A stretch of DNA of 64,000 nt from Amaurobius ferox (lineage: Eukaryota > Arthropoda > Arachnida > Araneae > Amaurobiidae). Of this stretch, positions 20,677-28,195 are shown piece after piece; position 1 is the first letter of the stretch; the number at the start of each line of letters is the position of its first letter. Below the pieces are notes generated by a model. It was not told the DNA's origin. It made no database searches and saw only the letters and a program-made list of their open reading frames with translations. The stretch lies in the NCBI GenBank assembly GCA_951213105.1, contig OX578136.1:155999178-156063177 (forward strand), read 5' to 3'. A program made the translations under genes and the position numbers.

Positions 20677-21066
20677 TTATTTATTTAGAAATTTATATCC
20701 ATTCAATTGCATTTGTTTTACGTATTTTTCAACTGGATTAAATTTTAAACTTTTTATGAAATCCTTTTCACGCATATAAATTTCTTCTTCTGTCATATCC
20801 TTAGCTTTAAACGAATTAATGAGTTCTTTATAAAAATTATAACAATGTCTATATTCTTCTTTCCTTTCTGCTATTTTTAATGTGAGATCTATGGCTTCTA
20901 CTATACCAACTGATAAACTTAAAAATGCAAGTGGTAGAAAGGCTATTGCTGATAAACCTGTTCCACTTAGAATAACCTTACTTACTGATAATGAAATACT
21001 TATCTTTTGATAAAAATTTCTACTCTTTCTGTAAACATATAATCTTTTTTCTAAATATACATCCAT
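20677..21066 (-). CDS. Small membrane protein (129 aa)
   Basis: A basic N-terminus (MDVYLEKRLYVYRKSRNF) is followed by a long hydrophobic region of about residues 20-60 (ISLSVSKVILSGTGLSAIAF, LPLAFLSLSVGIVEAI). This could form two membrane helices with a short turn. A charged helical tail follows (KIAERKEEYRHCYNFYKEL). It lies between the ATPase and PLA2 genes with abutting stop-start (TAAATGG), a place where virion membrane-interacting proteins would fit. Similar small hydrophobic proteins recur in arthropod Polinton-type sequences, but I cannot name a function. Confidence 0.75.
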   Translation of the reverse strand: MDVYLEKRLYVYRKSRNFYQKISISLSVSKVILSGTGLSAIAFLPLAFLSLSVGIVEAIDLTLKIAERKEEYRHCYNFYKELINSFKAKDMTEEEIYMREKDFIKSLKFNPVEKYVKQMQLNGYKFLNK

Positions 21067-21789
21067 TTATAAAGGATTAAATTTTTTCCTATATCTCATA
21101 TCAGGATTGACTAAATCTAACATAAAAAAATCATATTTTTCTTGAACACTTTTATTATACATTTGTTTGAATTCTTCAGTACTTAATAAACCATCTATCT
21201 CTCTTATAATCTGTTGATTTTCTTTTGGTTGTAGAGTGAAAAATATATCGTAATTACAGTTCCTTCTTATATTGGTAGGTGTTAAATAATATGACTGAGT
21301 TAAATAAATAAAGGATGCGTTTTTCTTTCTACCTCTGATAAATAATTCTTCGATGTTTTTTTTATCTTTCTCAATCACACAATCATCAAAAATAACTAAA
21401 TTCCTTAATGTAGGATTTAAATCATCTACATTAATAAAATTTTGATCTGAAGAAAATAATACTTTTTTTTTTTTGAATTTATCATATAATTTTAATAATT
21501 TTTTCTTATTCTTTATATTCTTACATTTCAAAATATCTTCTCTTTCTATATCATCAAACAATGTATACATTTCTTGTAATTTAGAATATTCAGGTTCGTA
21601 TAAATCTTTTGCACATATATATAATGTATTAAAAAATAATAAATCATAAATCAAATTTAACAGTAAATTTGTTTTACCTGAACCTGAAGATCCTACTATA
21701 AGTAATCTAAATGGATGTTTAGGTAACAAAGGATGTTGTTTAGGATCAGGTAATTCTTCTGGTTCTGTGTAATCTTTAATTTTTATCAT
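21067..21789 (-). CDS. Genome-packaging ATPase (A32/FtsK-HerA type)
   Basis: This 240-residue protein would pump DNA into the capsid. Walker A GSSGSGKT is at 33-40, Walker B LVIFDD at 131-136, and a polar sensor strand IYLTQSY at 161-167 is followed by an N-I-R-R motif (175-178) that could supply the arginine finger. Length and motif spacing match Polinton/adenovirus-lineage ATPases. Its start ATTATG departs from the TAAATG rule and faces the plus-strand genes across a 56 bp gap. The frame is intact. It is one of the best preserved genes here. Confidence 0.92.
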   Translation of the reverse strand: MIKIKDYTEPEELPDPKQHPLLPKHPFRLLIVGSSGSGKTNLLLNLIYDLLFFNTLYICAKDLYEPEYSKLQEMYTLFDDIEREDILKCKNIKNKKKLLKLYDKFKKKKVLFSSDQNFINVDDLNPTLRNLVIFDDCVIEKDKKNIEELFIRGRKKNASFIYLTQSYYLTPTNIRRNCNYDIFFTLQPKENQQIIREIDGLLSTEEFKQMYNKSVQEKYDFFMLDLVNPDMRYRKKFNPL

Positions 21790-21845
21790 AATTTACTAGC
21801 AGTAAAAATAAAATTTGCTGCAGTAAAAAAATTAATATTATATAA
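21790..21845. promoter_or_regulatory. Divergent intergenic region between the two gene blocks
   Basis: These 56 bases must drive transcription both ways if the blocks have their own promoters. GCAGTAAAAA occurs twice (21799-21808 and 21820-21829), 21 bases apart, about two helical turns. The plus-strand end is TATTATATAA before the ATG at 21846. Confidence 0.6.
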
Positions 21846-22604
21846 ATGAACTTAGAAAAAGAACGGAAACACAAGTTTTTAAAGCAAATAAAAGATTCAA
21901 TTAAAATAGTAAAAATAGAAAAAGAAATAAGAAAGAATAATGAAAATCAACTAAAAGAAAAAATAGGTATTCAAAAGACCTTAGAGGAATTTCATAAACC
22001 AATCACTCAAGAAATTGAAAAATATGAAAAATCAAATAAAGATATTGTGAAAAGTATTCAAAATGTTGTAGAAAATATTACATTTCCATCTATAGAAGAG
22101 CCTATTGAAGCTGTGAAAGAATTAGTATCTTATACTTATGATATCGATCAAAATTTAAATTTAAAATATTTAAAAGAGGAAAAATTATACAGACCGTCAG
22201 TATTTTTAAATGATCAAGAAAAATTAGAGGATATGTATGGAAGAGCTAAACAGTTAAAAGAAGGATTATCTAAGAAAAGAGGCAACTTAAAAAGTATAAT
22301 TTCTAGAGCTAAAAATTTTTCAGAGGAGGAATTAAACCAGAAAAAGAATGATATAAAAAAAATTAAAAATAAAGAATATATGTTGCAAAATTATATGCAT
22401 AGATTAAATATGATTCGAAGTAGCAAAGAAATGAAGGTAGGTAAAGGATTGAATGTATTATCAAATTTAACAGAAACAATATGTAACGGAAGTAAATCAA
22501 AGAAATTGTATAATCAAGTAACTTTATTGTTAGATATGTTATTAAAAAATAAAGAAATGACTTATAATGATGTACAACAATATCATAAACAATTTCTCTG
22601 TTAA
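21846..22604 (+). CDS. Coiled-coil virion-type protein (252 aa)
   Basis: The protein is lysine/glutamate rich and almost wholly helical, with coiled coil predicted by eye over residues 1-75 and 125-185 (EEELNQKKNDIKKIKNKE). The last ~45 residues (NGSKSKKLYNQVTLLLDMLLKNKEMTYNDVQQYHK) form a small helical domain of a kind found at the end of a conserved Polinton protein of unknown role. It starts TATAAATG and opens the rightward block, upstream of pX, protease and capsid, so a structural or assembly role is likely. The frame is intact. Confidence 0.75.
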   Translation: MNLEKERKHKFLKQIKDSIKIVKIEKEIRKNNENQLKEKIGIQKTLEEFHKPITQEIEKYEKSNKDIVKSIQNVVENITFPSIEEPIEAVKELVSYTYDIDQNLNLKYLKEEKLYRPSVFLNDQEKLEDMYGRAKQLKEGLSKKRGNLKSIISRAKNFSEEELNQKKNDIKKIKNKEYMLQNYMHRLNMIRSSKEMKVGKGLNVLSNLTETICNGSKSKKLYNQVTLLLDMLLKNKEMTYNDVQQYHKQFLC

Positions 22605-22607
22605 TAA

Positions 22608-22994
22608 ATGATAAAATATAAAGTTTATTTGAGTGATGGTCAGAAAAATAAACTTAAATCAGCTTTTAAAAATAAAGTAGAAGTAACATTACAAATAGAT
22701 AAATCTAAAACTCCTAATCATGAGATGTATTTAACTAAAACTCAAATTAATCATATTAATGATAAAAAAAGAATTACAATTAGTAAAACTCAATTAGATA
22801 AAAATGGAGGATTTTTACCATTTCTAGCGGCACTTATACCCTCTTGAATCACCGCTGCTAAATTAGCAGTTCCAGCATTAGCAACAGGTGCTTTATCAGG
22901 ATTAGCTAGTTCAGCTGTGCAAAAAAAGGGATCTGGGAAAAAAAAAAAACTTGGAAAGGGAATATATCAACAGTGGGAATTAGCGACAAAATGA
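22608..22994 (+). pseudogene. pX-like protein with hydrophobic membrane peptide, interrupted by TGA
   Basis: The 79-residue N-terminal half has MIKYKVYLSDGQKNKLKSAF and a beta-rich region, then GGFLPFLAALIP, the hallmark glycine-hydrophobic peptide of adenovirus pX/pVI-like minor virion proteins in Polintons. A TGA at 22845-22847 stops it in the middle of that peptide. The same frame continues TAAKLAVPALATGALSGLAS and then a basic tail (KKGSGKKKKLGKG) to a TGA at 22992. The coding signal on both sides shows the first TGA is a nonsense mutation (or readthrough). The final ATGA overlaps the protease start at 22991. A run of 12 A at 22938-22949 lies in the basic tail. Confidence 0.75.
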
Positions 22995-23425
22995 TTATAG
23001 AAAATATGAAAAATGAAAAAGGATTTAGAGGTGTGTTTACCTCCGATTTATTACCTAAAACTATAGGAAAATTTGAAAATGGAATCATTAATTTAGATGT
23101 ATCAACAGGTCCCGGAACTCATTGGGTTTGTTATTATAATGATCCTAAATATAAATATGTGGAATATTTTGATCCGTTTGGTGAATATGACAATATGAAG
23201 ATGGACTATATTCCTAAAAATATTAAATCATTTCTTGTTACATCCAATAAAAAAATAGGTTATAATGATAGTTTTTTACAGAAACCTTCATCTGTGAAAT
23301 GTGGTATATTTTGTATGAAATATATAAGAGAAAGGAATAAAGGTATATCACCTAAAAATGTTCTCAAATCATTTCCTACACATAAACCTAGTGACTATAA
23401 TGAAAATTTTGTTATGTATAAATGA
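22991..23425 (+). CDS. pro: Adenain-like cysteine protease
   Basis: It is a maturation protease of the adenovirus/Ulp1 type. Counting from the ATG at 22991, the catalytic residues are H44 (PGTHWVCYY), D61 (EYFDPFGE), Q97 (SFLQKP) and C104 (SVKCGIFCM), in the canonical order. It would cleave capsid precursors. The ATG overlaps the pX-frame stop as ATGA. However, protease-like residues (GISDK) continue six codons upstream to a GTG, so the original start may have been earlier. The end overlaps the penton start, again as ATGA. The frame is intact. Confidence 0.88.
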   Translation: MIIENMKNEKGFRGVFTSDLLPKTIGKFENGIINLDVSTGPGTHWVCYYNDPKYKYVEYFDPFGEYDNMKMDYIPKNIKSFLVTSNKKIGYNDSFLQKPSSVKCGIFCMKYIRERNKGISPKNVLKSFPTHKPSDYNENFVMYK

Positions 23426-24114
23426 TAAAATTAAAATCTGAAGGTCATGAGAAATCAGAGGAATTTACTGTAAATTTTATTACACCTCTTAAAATAAAAA
23501 AATTAGCTTTACACTCATTCTCTATGGAAGTTTCCTGGTTTAATATAAGTAAGCATTATGAAAATAACAACTTTAGAATGTATACATTAGACACAGATAT
23601 AACAATTATTATCTCAAATGGTAATTATACTGTAAGAGGTTTAAATGAGTATATGATGAAAATATTTGGTAAGGATCCACCTGTCAAATTTGGTATTATT
23701 GAAGCGAGACAAAGAATATCTATTAAACTAAAAAATGGTTGGGTAATTGATTTTACAGAAAGTAACTTTCATAAAATTTTAGGCTTTTTAAAACCGACAT
23801 ATGGAAGTTATGATGAAGAAACAGAGATTGAAGGTGAACATATTGCTGATATATCTAATGGGAATGATAATATTTATATTCACTGTGATGTTGTAAAAGG
23901 ATCTTTAATAAATCAATATAATTCAGAAGTTATATATTCTTTCACTAATAAAAACCCTCCAGGTAGTATAATTTCAAAAGAATTTAATAATTGGATATTT
24001 TTTCCTGTTAAAGTAGATCCTGTTGAAAGAATAAAAATGAGGATTACTAATCAAAAAGGTGAATTAATAGATTTAAATAAAGGAGCTGTAGAATTTAATT
24101 TTATTTCTTCTTAA
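23422..24114 (+). CDS. Minor capsid protein (penton, single jelly-roll)
   Basis: This 230-residue protein shows the strand pattern of Polinton pentons: SNGNYTVRGLNEYM (about residues 72-85), a central ILGF turn (near 121), then ISNGNDNIYIHCDVV and NKNPPGSI. The end strand WIFFPVKVDPVERIKMRI precedes the final QKGELIDLNKGAVEFNFI. It would occupy the five-fold vertices. It starts TATAAATGA, overlapping the protease stop by four bases. The frame is intact from start to stop. Confidence 0.88.
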   Translation: MIKLKSEGHEKSEEFTVNFITPLKIKKLALHSFSMEVSWFNISKHYENNNFRMYTLDTDITIIISNGNYTVRGLNEYMMKIFGKDPPVKFGIIEARQRISIKLKNGWVIDFTESNFHKILGFLKPTYGSYDEETEIEGEHIADISNGNDNIYIHCDVVKGSLINQYNSEVIYSFTNKNPPGSIISKEFNNWIFFPVKVDPVERIKMRITNQKGELIDLNKGAVEFNFISS

Positions 24115-24118
24115 ATAA

Positions 24119-24244
24119 ATGTATAGAAGAAAAAGTAAAAAAATACAAGGATTTTTAAAGGTTTTATTGAAACCTAAGAATATATTAAATGTAATATTTT
24201 CTATGAAAAAGAAAGGAGGTGGTTTAAAAATTCTTCCTAAATAA
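24119..24244 (+). CDS. Small basic protein (41 aa)
   Basis: MYRRKSKKIQ, then GFLKVLLKPKNILNVIFSMK and KKGGGLKILPK. It is very basic, with a hydrophobic middle and a GGG. The start is TAAATAAATG, and its stop directly abuts the capsid ATG at 24245. This tight packing and the shared start context are the reason to believe such a short gene. It could be a core or membrane-active virion peptide; no family recognised. Confidence 0.6.
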   Translation: MYRRKSKKIQGFLKVLLKPKNILNVIFSMKKKGGGLKILPK

Positions 24245-25578
24245 ATGATTTATGATTTAAGTGATACTCGTTATTATTATAATGATCACATTAAAAGTTA
24301 TGAATTAAGAGAAATTCATACAAAAGAACATAGTTCAGATGAGAATGCTACCTATGTTTTTCATATTAATGATACTAAAGCAAAAATTTTATATTCTAGA
24401 GGATATCTTGAACTAAAATTAAAAATTACAAAAAATGATAAATCATCCATTGGAAACGAAAATGTGAGTCTGGTAAATGGTGGAGGTTTTATCAAAACTT
24501 TAAAAGTACATATAGGAGATACTGAAATTGAATCAAATACACAGTCAAATTTTTCAATCATGAATCATGTTTTAAGATTAATTCATTATACTCCTGATTA
24601 TGTAACATCACAAGCTCAAAATGATTTTTTTTATCTAGATACATCTGATTCATCTGACCGTAATGAGTTCAAATATGATGGTACTTTAGAAGATACTACT
24701 AAAATAACTGAATTTTTTAATAATTTGAAAATGAATAAAGATTATAATGAAGGATTCGTAAAGAGATGGGAACTAACGAAAGATAGCAGTGTCATTAAAA
24801 TATGGACACCTTTAAAAGATATAATCGATTTCTTTAGAGAATATGAAAAGATAATTTCAGGTTTTGAAGTGAAAATAGAAATTCAAAGAAATGAAAATAA
24901 AAATATGATATATACTAATATAAGAAACGAAAATTAAAAGGTAGTAGTTGGAGGTTTAACCTTACATTTACCTTATATAGAATTAAAAAATTCTGCAGAA
25001 AGTTTGTTTCTGGAATCATATCTATCTGATAAAGATATAGAGGTAAATTGGGATCGACATAGATTTAAGATGGTAGGCCCTTATAGAAGCAACAGCGGAT
25101 CTGTGACAGCAACAACAGCGTCAGATGAAGTTTTAAGTGTCTATGTTATTCCTCAATATGTTGAAAGAGATAATAATTATGAAAAAAATAATATGATATT
25201 TGATCATATAGATATGGCAGAATGCTGGTTGATGATTAATAATAAACAAGTTCCTCTTATGCGTTATAAAACAAATTTTGCTAATAAAGATTATGGTAGA
25301 GTGTATGAAGCTCTTTTACGTGAAGGACTTTACGATAATAATACAGATACAGGACCTTTTTAAATAAAGATAATTTTGGTAAACTGTATCCAATTTTTCC
25401 TTTTGACTCATCAAATCATGAAAACTATACCGATTTAAATAATTTAGATATTGAATTTAATTGGATAACGAATAGTCAAAAGGAATATAAGTTTTATTTT
25501 ATTTTTAAAGAAAGAAAGAGATGTTTTATAAATTTAAAAAATAAAACTATAACAATGGTTAAGAGTTTAAAATCTTAA
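24245..25578 (+). pseudogene. Major capsid protein (double jelly-roll), two lesions
   Basis: The N-terminal piece (24245-24937) has the hexon-like opening YYYNDHIKSYELREI, the strand SRGYLELKLKITK and VNGGGFIKTLKVHIGDTEIE. A TAA at 24935-24937 breaks it, but the very same frame continues (VVVGGLTLHLPYIELK) through NWDRHRFKMVGP to 25363. There a frameshift moves the end (FGKLYPIFPFDSS...LDIEFNW) to another frame, which stops at 25578. In total about 444 codons. The protein forms the trimeric capsid facets. The order penton, small basic protein, then MCP is that of virion operons in Polintons. Confidence 0.85.
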
Positions 25579-25588
25579 AATTAAATAA

Positions 25589-25663
25589 ATGAGTGCTTAT
25601 TATCCACCTTATGATGATCAAATGAAAGAAGGACCTATTGGACCTCCTGGTATAGGTTTTTAA
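25589..25663 (+). pseudogene. Collagen-like leader of the fibre gene (24 codons)
   Basis: MSAYYPPYDDQMKEGPIGPPGIGF is followed by TAA. It has a TAAATAAATG start and a short collagen-type G-P-x run. It is in frame with the next gene (25667), separated only by the stop and one codon. It is therefore most simply the N-terminus of the fibre protein cut by a nonsense mutation; a short independent peptide is the alternative. Confidence 0.55.
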
Positions 25664-25666
25664 TTA

Positions 25667-26503
25667 ATGAATGATGGAAATTATGATATGGAAAATAGAA
25701 TTTTAAAAAATTGTGAAAATCCTATAGATGATTTAGATTTAACCACTAAAAGTTTTGTTTTGAATAAAATAGAGAATAATCATCATGAATTGAGAGATCT
25801 TATAAAAACTAAATATGATGAGGGTTTTTTAACCTTTACTGAAGAAACAGGCAAGAGAATAAAAGAATTAAATGATACAACTTTACATTCTTTAGAAGGA
25901 AAAGCTTTTGATGCAAAAGGAAAAAGAATAGGAAATGTTGCAGATCCTAAAGATGAAAAAAATGTTGTGAATAAAAGATATTTTGAAAAAAATTCGTTAA
26001 TATTACAGAATGATAAATTTGATGTAAAAAATAAAATAATTACAAATGTTTCTGAACCTGAAAATGATAACGATGTTGTCAATAAAATATATTTAGATAA
26101 TAGAGATATCTGGATTACTGTAGATGATCTTATTTTTATAGATGAAAAATTTACAAAAGTAAATTTCAATATGATGAGTTCTAAATTACTGACCCCAGAG
26201 ATGCTATTAACTACAGATATGTATATGAAAATATCTATATATATAGCTATATATGTAGAAAATATATATATATATGATAAAAGTTCACTGATATCTCTAG
26301 AAATCAATGGTAAGGAAATTTTAAATGTTAATACAAATACAGTAACATGTTTTGCTTACGGTAAACGTGATGATATCATTACATTATGGATAAAATCTGA
26401 TGGTAACGCTTTAAAACCTTATATACATATTGAAAAATTTCTTTCTAATAAATGGATATTGATTGGAATGAATTTTCCAGAAAACATTTATCTGAAGATG
26501 TAA
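25667..26503 (+). CDS. Fibre/spike-like protein with repeated shaft motif
   Basis: Three shaft repeats are visible: DMENRILKNCENPIDDLDLTTKSF near residue 4, FDAKGKRIGNVADPKDEKNVVNKRY near 81 and FDVKNKIITNVSEPENDNDVVNKIY near 116. This D/N-x-I-x-N-x-x-x-P-x-x-x-x-D-V-V-N-K-x-Y pattern is common in phage tail fibres and virus spike proteins. The C-terminal ~140 residues are beta-rich and could be a receptor-binding knob. The ATG here is in TTAATG context, not TAAATG, supporting a real start at 25589. The last 52 bases overlap the next gene. Confidence 0.7.
   Translation: MNDGNYDMENRILKNCENPIDDLDLTTKSFVLNKIENNHHELRDLIKTKYDEGFLTFTEETGKRIKELNDTTLHSLEGKAFDAKGKRIGNVADPKDEKNVVNKRYFEKNSLILQNDKFDVKNKIITNVSEPENDNDVVNKIYLDNRDIWITVDDLIFIDEKFTKVNFNMMSSKLLTPEMLLTTDMYMKISIYIAIYVENIYIYDKSSLISLEINGKEILNVNTNTVTCFAYGKRDDIITLWIKSDGNALKPYIHIEKFLSNKWILIGMNFPENIYLKM
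26436..26451 (+). promoter_or_regulatory. Start-proximal motif, divergent site 5
   Basis: ATTTCTTTCTAATAA before the ATG at 26452, inside the end of the fibre gene. It keeps TTT, the 8-base spacing and TAATAAATGG but lacks the TGTTT core exactly. Confidence 0.4.
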
Positions 26504-27102
26504 TTAGAAATCTTATTAGTCATGTAAATTGGGATTTAGTTTTACAATATTCAACACTGTCTGAATCTTTTATTGAAGAATTTGCTCAACCTGATGATTG
26601 GCCTAAAATTTCTAGATATCAAAAATTATCAGAAGATTTTATTGAAAAATGCAAAGATAAAGTAGATTGGGTAAACATATCTCAATATCAAACTTTAAGT
26701 AACGAATTTATCATAAAATTTTCTGATAATTTAGATTTATATAAAGTATCAATATTTCAAAATCTTACAGAAGATACAATGAGAGTATTAAAAGATGATT
26801 TAAATTGGTTGTATATAACTAGATATCAAACATTTAGTGAAAATTTTATAGAAGAATTTATGCATAAATTAGATTTTTGTTATTTGATTAAATATAAATT
26901 TGAGCTATTACCTGATCACTTTTTTAATGTTTATTGGAAAAAAGTACAAGCAATACAGATGAGTGAATTAAATAAAAAGTTTGGTCATAATGAAATAGAA
27001 CCTTACCAAGAGAAAATTTTTGAAGAGATATATGAAGTTAAATCAGTCTTGAGAGAGAGTGTTTATCTTTTGAGACAATTAACTAACAAAGAGGATAAAT
27101 AA
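26452..27102 (+). CDS. Tandem 23-residue helical repeat protein (216 aa)
   Basis: Six units of about 23 residues span residues 26-165, for example W-P-K-I-S-R-Y-Q-K-L-S-E-D-F-I-E-K and W-V-N-I-S-Q-Y-Q-T-L-S-N-E-F-I. The consensus is W-x-x-I-(S/T)-x-(Y/F)-Q-x-(L/F)-(S/T)-E-x-F-I. Repeats of this kind occur in large DNA viruses and should stack as a curved helical scaffold for protein binding. The C-terminus is a charged helix (EPYQEKIFEEIYEVK). The start is TAATAAATGG, inside the fibre gene. The frame is intact. I infer host interaction from its place among accessory genes. Confidence 0.75.
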   Translation: MDIDWNEFSRKHLSEDVIRNLISHVNWDLVLQYSTLSESFIEEFAQPDDWPKISRYQKLSEDFIEKCKDKVDWVNISQYQTLSNEFIIKFSDNLDLYKVSIFQNLTEDTMRVLKDDLNWLYITRYQTFSENFIEEFMHKLDFCYLIKYKFELLPDHFFNVYWKKVQAIQMSELNKKFGHNEIEPYQEKIFEEIYEVKSVLRESVYLLRQLTNKEDK

Positions 27103-27111
27103 ATATTTAAT

Positions 27112-27129
27112 AAAAATGTTTCTATATAA
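27112..27129 (+). promoter_or_regulatory. Start-proximal motif, site 6
   Basis: AAAATGTTTCTATATAA immediately before ATGG at 27130; TGTTT plus 8 bases as elsewhere. Confidence 0.6.
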
Positions 27130-27750
27130 ATGGATGTTGTATATAATAAAGGTATGGAAAAAAAAACTATGTCTTTCTTAAATATAGAGAATCCTACTGA
27201 AGTGAAATCTATTTTTATATATAATTGTTCTCTTGAAGGAATAGAAAATTTAACTAATTTAAAAGAATTATATTGTGTGGGAAATAAATTAAAATCTCTT
27301 GAAGGTATAAAAAATTTAACTAATTTAGAAACATTAGATTGTAGCGAAAATGATATTACATCTCTTGAAGGTATAAAAAATTTAACTAATTTAAAAAAAT
27401 TATATTGTGATTTAAATAAATTAACATCCCTTGAAGGTATAAAAAATTTAACTAATTTAGAAACATTATATTGTAGCGAAAATGATATTACATCTCTTGA
27501 AGGTATAAAAAATTTAACTAATTTAAAAAAATTATATTGTGAGGGAAATAAATTAAAATCTCTTGAAGGTATAAAAAATTTAACTAATTTAAAAGAATTA
27601 TATTGTGACGGAAATAAATTAAAATCCCTTGAAGGTATAGAAAATTTAACTAATTTAGAAACATTAAATTGTAGTGAATTAATATTTTTACCTAGTGAAC
27701 ACATGAGAAGAAATAATGTAGGATTTCCAGTCTTAAAAAATGTTTACTAA
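27130..27750 (+). CDS. Leucine-rich repeat protein (206 aa)
   Basis: Seven 22-residue repeats of the form S-L-E-G-I-K-N-L-T-N-L-x-x-L-x-C-x-x-N-x-(I/L)-x, like SDS22 or bacterial/giant-virus LRRs, span about residues 35-190. Two repeat versions alternate (ETL.CSENDIT and K(K/E)LYC..NKLK), so DNA units of 132 bp have been duplicated. The very low divergence between units suggests recent expansion. No signal peptide or membrane segment is seen, so it probably acts inside the cell, perhaps on host proteins. A cap FLPSEHMRRNNVGFP closes it. The start has the full motif. The frame is intact. Confidence 0.85.
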   Translation: MDVVYNKGMEKKTMSFLNIENPTEVKSIFIYNCSLEGIENLTNLKELYCVGNKLKSLEGIKNLTNLETLDCSENDITSLEGIKNLTNLKKLYCDLNKLTSLEGIKNLTNLETLYCSENDITSLEGIKNLTNLKKLYCEGNKLKSLEGIKNLTNLKELYCDGNKLKSLEGIENLTNLETLNCSELIFLPSEHMRRNNVGFPVLKNVY

Positions 27751-27753
27751 TAA
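27735..27753 (+). promoter_or_regulatory. Start-proximal motif, site 7
   Basis: AAAATGTTTACTAATAA before ATGG at 27754. It overlaps the end of the LRR gene, where it encodes the final KNVY and stop. Identical to sites 1 and 2 at the other end of the element. Confidence 0.65.
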
Positions 27754-27973
27754 ATGGAAGAGTTCAATAGTGGTCAAACATATGATGATTTATATCCTCT
27801 GATATCATTGAAAAAAAATTAAAAATATGATTGCAGGTACAACAATCGTAATTGTTGAAGATGAAGACCTTTCGAATAAACATGGTTCTAATAGATCGAT
27901 AAATAAAATCAATAAAGGAAGATTTTTATATTTAGGTGATAACATATTAGAGTTAAAAAATAATTCTAAATAA
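27754..27973 (+). pseudogene. Frame-broken paralogue of the 94-residue protein
   Basis: It opens MEEFNSGQTYDDLYPLISLKK and then stops. In the next frame AGTTIVIVEDEDLSNKHG, then INKINKGRFLYLGDN follows to a TAA at 27971. Both parts match the intact gene at 13512-13796 (MEEFN, DLYP, LISLKK, LSNKHG, INxxxxGR). The amino acids are well diverged while the start motif is conserved, so this is an old duplicate placed at the opposite end, later inactivated. Confidence 0.7.
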
Positions 27974-28195
27974 ATGGATCTTTATAAGATTAAAAAATCT
28001 CTAGAAAAGAAAGGAATTAGTGTAATAGCAAGATTTATAGAATCAAACGGTGATACTGGAACAGCATTTTTAAGTAATTATAATGATAAAGATCTTAAAA
28101 AATTTAGTAAGAATATTAAGTCATATTATAATTTTGGTGGAGAGAAAAAATTTAGTAAAGATTGTATACAACTTACTTTTATTGAAAAAAAGTGA
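27974..28195 (+). CDS. Unknown small basic protein (73 aa)
   Basis: MDLYKIKKSLEKKGISVIARFIESNGDTGTAFLSNYNDKDLKKF. A short helix is followed by strands and lysine-rich segments. The stop of the preceding pseudogene overlaps its TAAATAAATG start. No family recognised. It is the last gene of the rightward block. Confidence 0.6.
   Translation: MDLYKIKKSLEKKGISVIARFIESNGDTGTAFLSNYNDKDLKKFSKNIKSYYNFGGEKKFSKDCIQLTFIEKK

Noticed and set aside
25783..26307. 174-codon antisense ORF in the fibre gene
   Set aside because: No recognisable domain and no TAAATG start; shadow of a lysine- and asparagine-rich gene.
27063..27704. 213-codon antisense ORF with regular repeats
   Set aside because: It is the mirror of the LRR repeats on the other strand; the LRR frame has the motif, start context and a known fold.
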